From contig JAFEBB010000002.1 of the NCBI GenBank assembly GCA_018266075.1, positions 124,001-188,000 of the forward strand: DNA of 64,000 nucleotides, read 5' to 3'. The notes under the pieces are model-generated. The model did not search any database. It saw only the letters and a program-made list of their open reading frames with translations, and was not told where the DNA came from. The position numbers and the translations under genes are program-made. Origin of the DNA: Deltaproteobacteria bacterium (GTDB lineage: Bacteria > Myxococcota > Myxococcia > Myxococcales > SZAS-1). This document shows, piece after piece, positions 62,371 to 64,000 of this stretch (within the stretch, counting starts at the first letter, position 1; every line of letters begins with the position of its first letter).

Positions 62371-62758
62371 GGAGACTCCGGGCGGCGCGCAACGGGCCGT
62401 GCGGAAATCTCTGCAGTGACGAGGCGATCAGGAAGGGGCTGAGACTCCATTCCTGACGTCCCGGTCTTCGTGCGCGGTGGGAAGTTCGGGATCCTGGCGT
62501 CGCTGCGCGGCAAGGACGGCGGTCGCATGCCGTCACTCAGCGCGTAGATTTCTGCACCTCCGACTCTCGAGGTGCAGATGGCGCTTGGGCTCGCCGACAT
62601 TCGTCAGGCACTGCAGACCGCCGAGAACCTCGAGCTCCGACCGGTGGCCACGGAGGCGCAGGTTGCGGCGTTCGAAGCCGGCCCGGGCATGTCCATCCCC
62701 GACGGGGAAGGGGCCGGGGGATGGGGCTTGGGAACTCCGGAGCGGAATCCGCTCGGCC
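62371..62758. other. 388-bp gap with no confident gene
   Basis: The gap upstream of the phosphoesterase gene contains a perfect 10-bp inverted repeat and a plus-strand frame starting GTG at 62572. Its start, ALGLADIRQALQTAENLEL and RPVATEAQVAAFEA, recalls the first helices of SMI1/KNR4 domains, but the frame then changes character and runs into the opposite gene. I see it as a possible truncated remnant and otherwise see nothing. Confidence 0.4.
62551..62578. repeat. Perfect 10-bp inverted repeat
   Basis: Arms tctgcacctc and gaggtgcaga are exact complements, separated by cgactctc. No T run follows on either strand, so it is a possible operator or recombination relic rather than a terminator. 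Confidence 0.5.
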
Positions 62759-63526
62759 TCAGCCGACGACGTAGTAGTGCGCGTGGGCCGCGCCGGCGCC
62801 GACGAACCGCGAGCTGAGCGGGCCATCGCCGTAGTTGGTGGTGCCGGCCTGGCCGGTGCGGATGCTGCCGTTCGCGCCGGTGCCGATGACGGCCGCGATG
62901 TGCCCGTGGCCGCCGCTGGAGAGGTTCGAGGTGGTGACGAAGACCGCCTTGCCCGACGCCGCGAGCTGTCCCGCCTGGGCCGCGCTCACCTCCTGGACGC
63001 CGTTGCCGCTCCGCGCCGCCGCCGCGAGCTGCTGGTACTGCTCGTGCGCGTTGCCCGCGAAGAGGCGCTGGACCTGAGGCGTGTTGCCCAGCATCTGCGC
63101 GGCGTACGCGGCCGCAAACTGGTTGCAGTGGGTGACCCCGCCGCGCGGCTGCAGGTCCGAGCGACGCGCGAGCTGCGAGGTGATGGCCAGCTCGCGCGCG
63201 TTCACGCCCTCTCCGGCGCGCGCCGGGGTCGTGCCCGAATCAAAGCCGTCGGTCTGGAGGCGGCTCTGGGTCGCGCTGGGCGCCGACTGGAGGGCGGCCG
63301 CGGTCTTCGCGTCAACCGTGCCCGTCTGCGGGAGGTGATTGGCGGCCTGGAAGCTGCGCACGGCGCGGGCGGTGTTCGGGCCGAACTGGCCGTCGATGGC
63401 GCCCGGCGAGAACCCGGCATCCGTCAGCCTCTGCTGGACCTGGCGCACCGAGCTCGACATCGAGAGCGACCGCGGCGGAAGCACCAGCGAGTTCAGCGAG
63501 GAGGTCGAGTCGAACGAGACGGGCAC
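62759..63526 (-). CDS. Peptidoglycan-binding protein with a Cys/His hydrolase-like domain
   Basis: The 255-residue protein starts GTG at 63526 (ggag SD). Residues ~25-80 are a PG-binding-1 domain (VQQRLTDAGFSPGAIDGQFG, NTARAVRSFQ). Residues ~125-255 contain THCNQFAAAYAAQML (Cys134) and SSGGHGHIAAVIG (His207/209), the order expected for papain-like (NlpC/CHAP) cell-wall hydrolases. There is no signal peptide. It could be an effector exported by a dedicated system, or a lysis protein. The catalytic assignment is a prediction. Confidence 0.86.
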   Translation of the reverse strand: MPVSFDSTSSLNSLVLPPRSLSMSSSVRQVQQRLTDAGFSPGAIDGQFGPNTARAVRSFQAANHLPQTGTVDAKTAAALQSAPSATQSRLQTDGFDSGTTPARAGEGVNARELAITSQLARRSDLQPRGGVTHCNQFAAAYAAQMLGNTPQVQRLFAGNAHEQYQQLAAAARSGNGVQEVSAAQAGQLAASGKAVFVTTSNLSSGGHGHIAAVIGTGANGSIRTGQAGTTNYGDGPLSSRFVGAGAAHAHYYVVG

Positions 63527-63648
63527 GTGCGCTCCGGGGTGATGAATGGGTTTTCCTGGGGCGCGGCGAAAGGTTGCGTACCGAAAATGGGCAACGTCAC
63601 GAGCAACACCGTGACGATTGCAGGCCTCGCGCGACCGCTGGGCGCGCA

Positions 63649-64000
63649 TCAAGCGCTGAGCGAGAGCGGGAGGACCACGGAGAAGCAGGCGCCGGTGCCG
63701 GGTGCGCTCGTGACCTGGACCCGGCCACCGTGCGCCTCCACGGCTTGCCGGGTGATCCACAGTCCCAACCCGAAGCCGCCGTAGTGGTGCTTGGAGATCG
63801 CGCGCTCGAAGCGCTCGAAGATGCGCTTCTGGTCCTCCGGCGCGATGCCGATGCCGTGATCCCGGACGATCAGGGTGGCTTCCGTGGGGCTCCGACACGT
63901 CTCGACTTCGATCGGCTGACCCTTGCCGTACTTGATGGCATTGCCCAGGAGGTTGGTGACGACCTGCTCGAGCCGCAGCCGGTCCCAAGATCCCGGGACC
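63649..64000 (-). CDS. Histidine kinase, C-terminal part only
   Basis: The minus-strand frame ending TGA at 63649 remains open to base 64000, so the N-terminus is outside the window. It encodes a HATPase_c domain with the N box (VVTNLLGNAIKYG), G1 (RDHGIGIAPEDQKRIFERF) and G2 (YGGFGLGLWITRQAVEAHGG). The sensor and HisKA parts cannot be seen. Confidence 0.94.
   Translation of the reverse strand, partial: VPGSWDRLRLEQVVTNLLGNAIKYGKGQPIEVETCRSPTEATLIVRDHGIGIAPEDQKRIFERFERAISKHHYGGFGLGLWITRQAVEAHGGRVQVTSAPGTGACFSVVLPLSLSA

Overview
The window looks like a chromosomal segment of a myxobacterium or close relative (Myxococcota). It is very GC-rich, and nearly every real gene throws long shadow frames on the other strand. 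It carries a gene of the DUF2378/TIGR02265 family, which is known essentially only from myxobacteria. It also has an Hanks-type Ser/Thr kinase, two hybrid histidine kinases and an unusually dense set of surface lipoproteins whose lipidated cysteine is followed by long Ser/Thr/Gly tethers. No rRNA, tRNA, CRISPR array, insertion sequence or phage genes were seen. The genus cannot be fixed from the sequence.

Layout. 0-5.6 kb: a Cys-rich repeat lipoprotein running off the left edge, an MmcQ-like protein, a tethered lipoprotein and a GH25 lysozyme lipoprotein with seven 42-residue repeats. 5.6-8 kb: a translationally coupled arsR-aqpS-arsC arsenic operon with a palindromic operator candidate, and a LysR regulator divergent from an aldo/keto reductase. 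9-11 kb: HdeD-like and YihY/BrkB membrane proteins. 11-27 kb: the lipoprotein belt, with a collagen-like fibre protein, a cNMP-binding flavin oxidoreductase, a VHL-domain metalloprotease and a pentahaem cytochrome coupled to a glycan-binding secreted protein. 27-36 kb: Ser/Thr kinase, amidase, two zinc-ribbon proteins, acyl-CoA dehydrogenase, quinone oxidoreductase, YcaQ-like glycosylase and a hexapeptide acetyltransferase. 36-45 kb: an EEP nuclease, a Rieske and a monohaem lipoprotein placed divergently, Lgt (the enzyme that lipidates all these lipoproteins), an aminopropyltransferase-like protein, the oxyR/dps peroxide pair and an exported fold-III PLP enzyme.

45-57 kb: a CHASE3 hybrid kinase, then what looks like a small FNR-type regulon. 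A Crp/Fnr regulator with an FNR-like recognition helix (E-x2-S-R) and N-terminal cysteines is coupled to a PLP decarboxylase. Three TTGAT-N4-ATCAA-type boxes occur at 48.29, 52.79 and 54.31 kb and nowhere else that I found. They sit in front of a protein O-mannosyltransferase-like gene, between the decarboxylase and a hemolysin III gene, and in front of a RIC (YtfE-type) iron-sulfur repair gene divergent from a PAS histidine kinase. The RIC gene is broken by three frameshifts.

57-64 kb: a fused alpha-oxoamine synthase/GNAT enzyme divergent from the DUF2378 gene, a phospholipase C-type phosphoesterase lipoprotein, a peptidoglycan-binding Cys/His protein and the end of another histidine kinase.

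How it fits together (inference): the segment is dominated by cell-surface construction (lipoproteins, Lgt, a collagen-like fibre, a possible O-mannosyltransferase) and by redox, oxygen/NO and toxic-metal responses (ArsR, OxyR/Dps, FNR-like, RIC).
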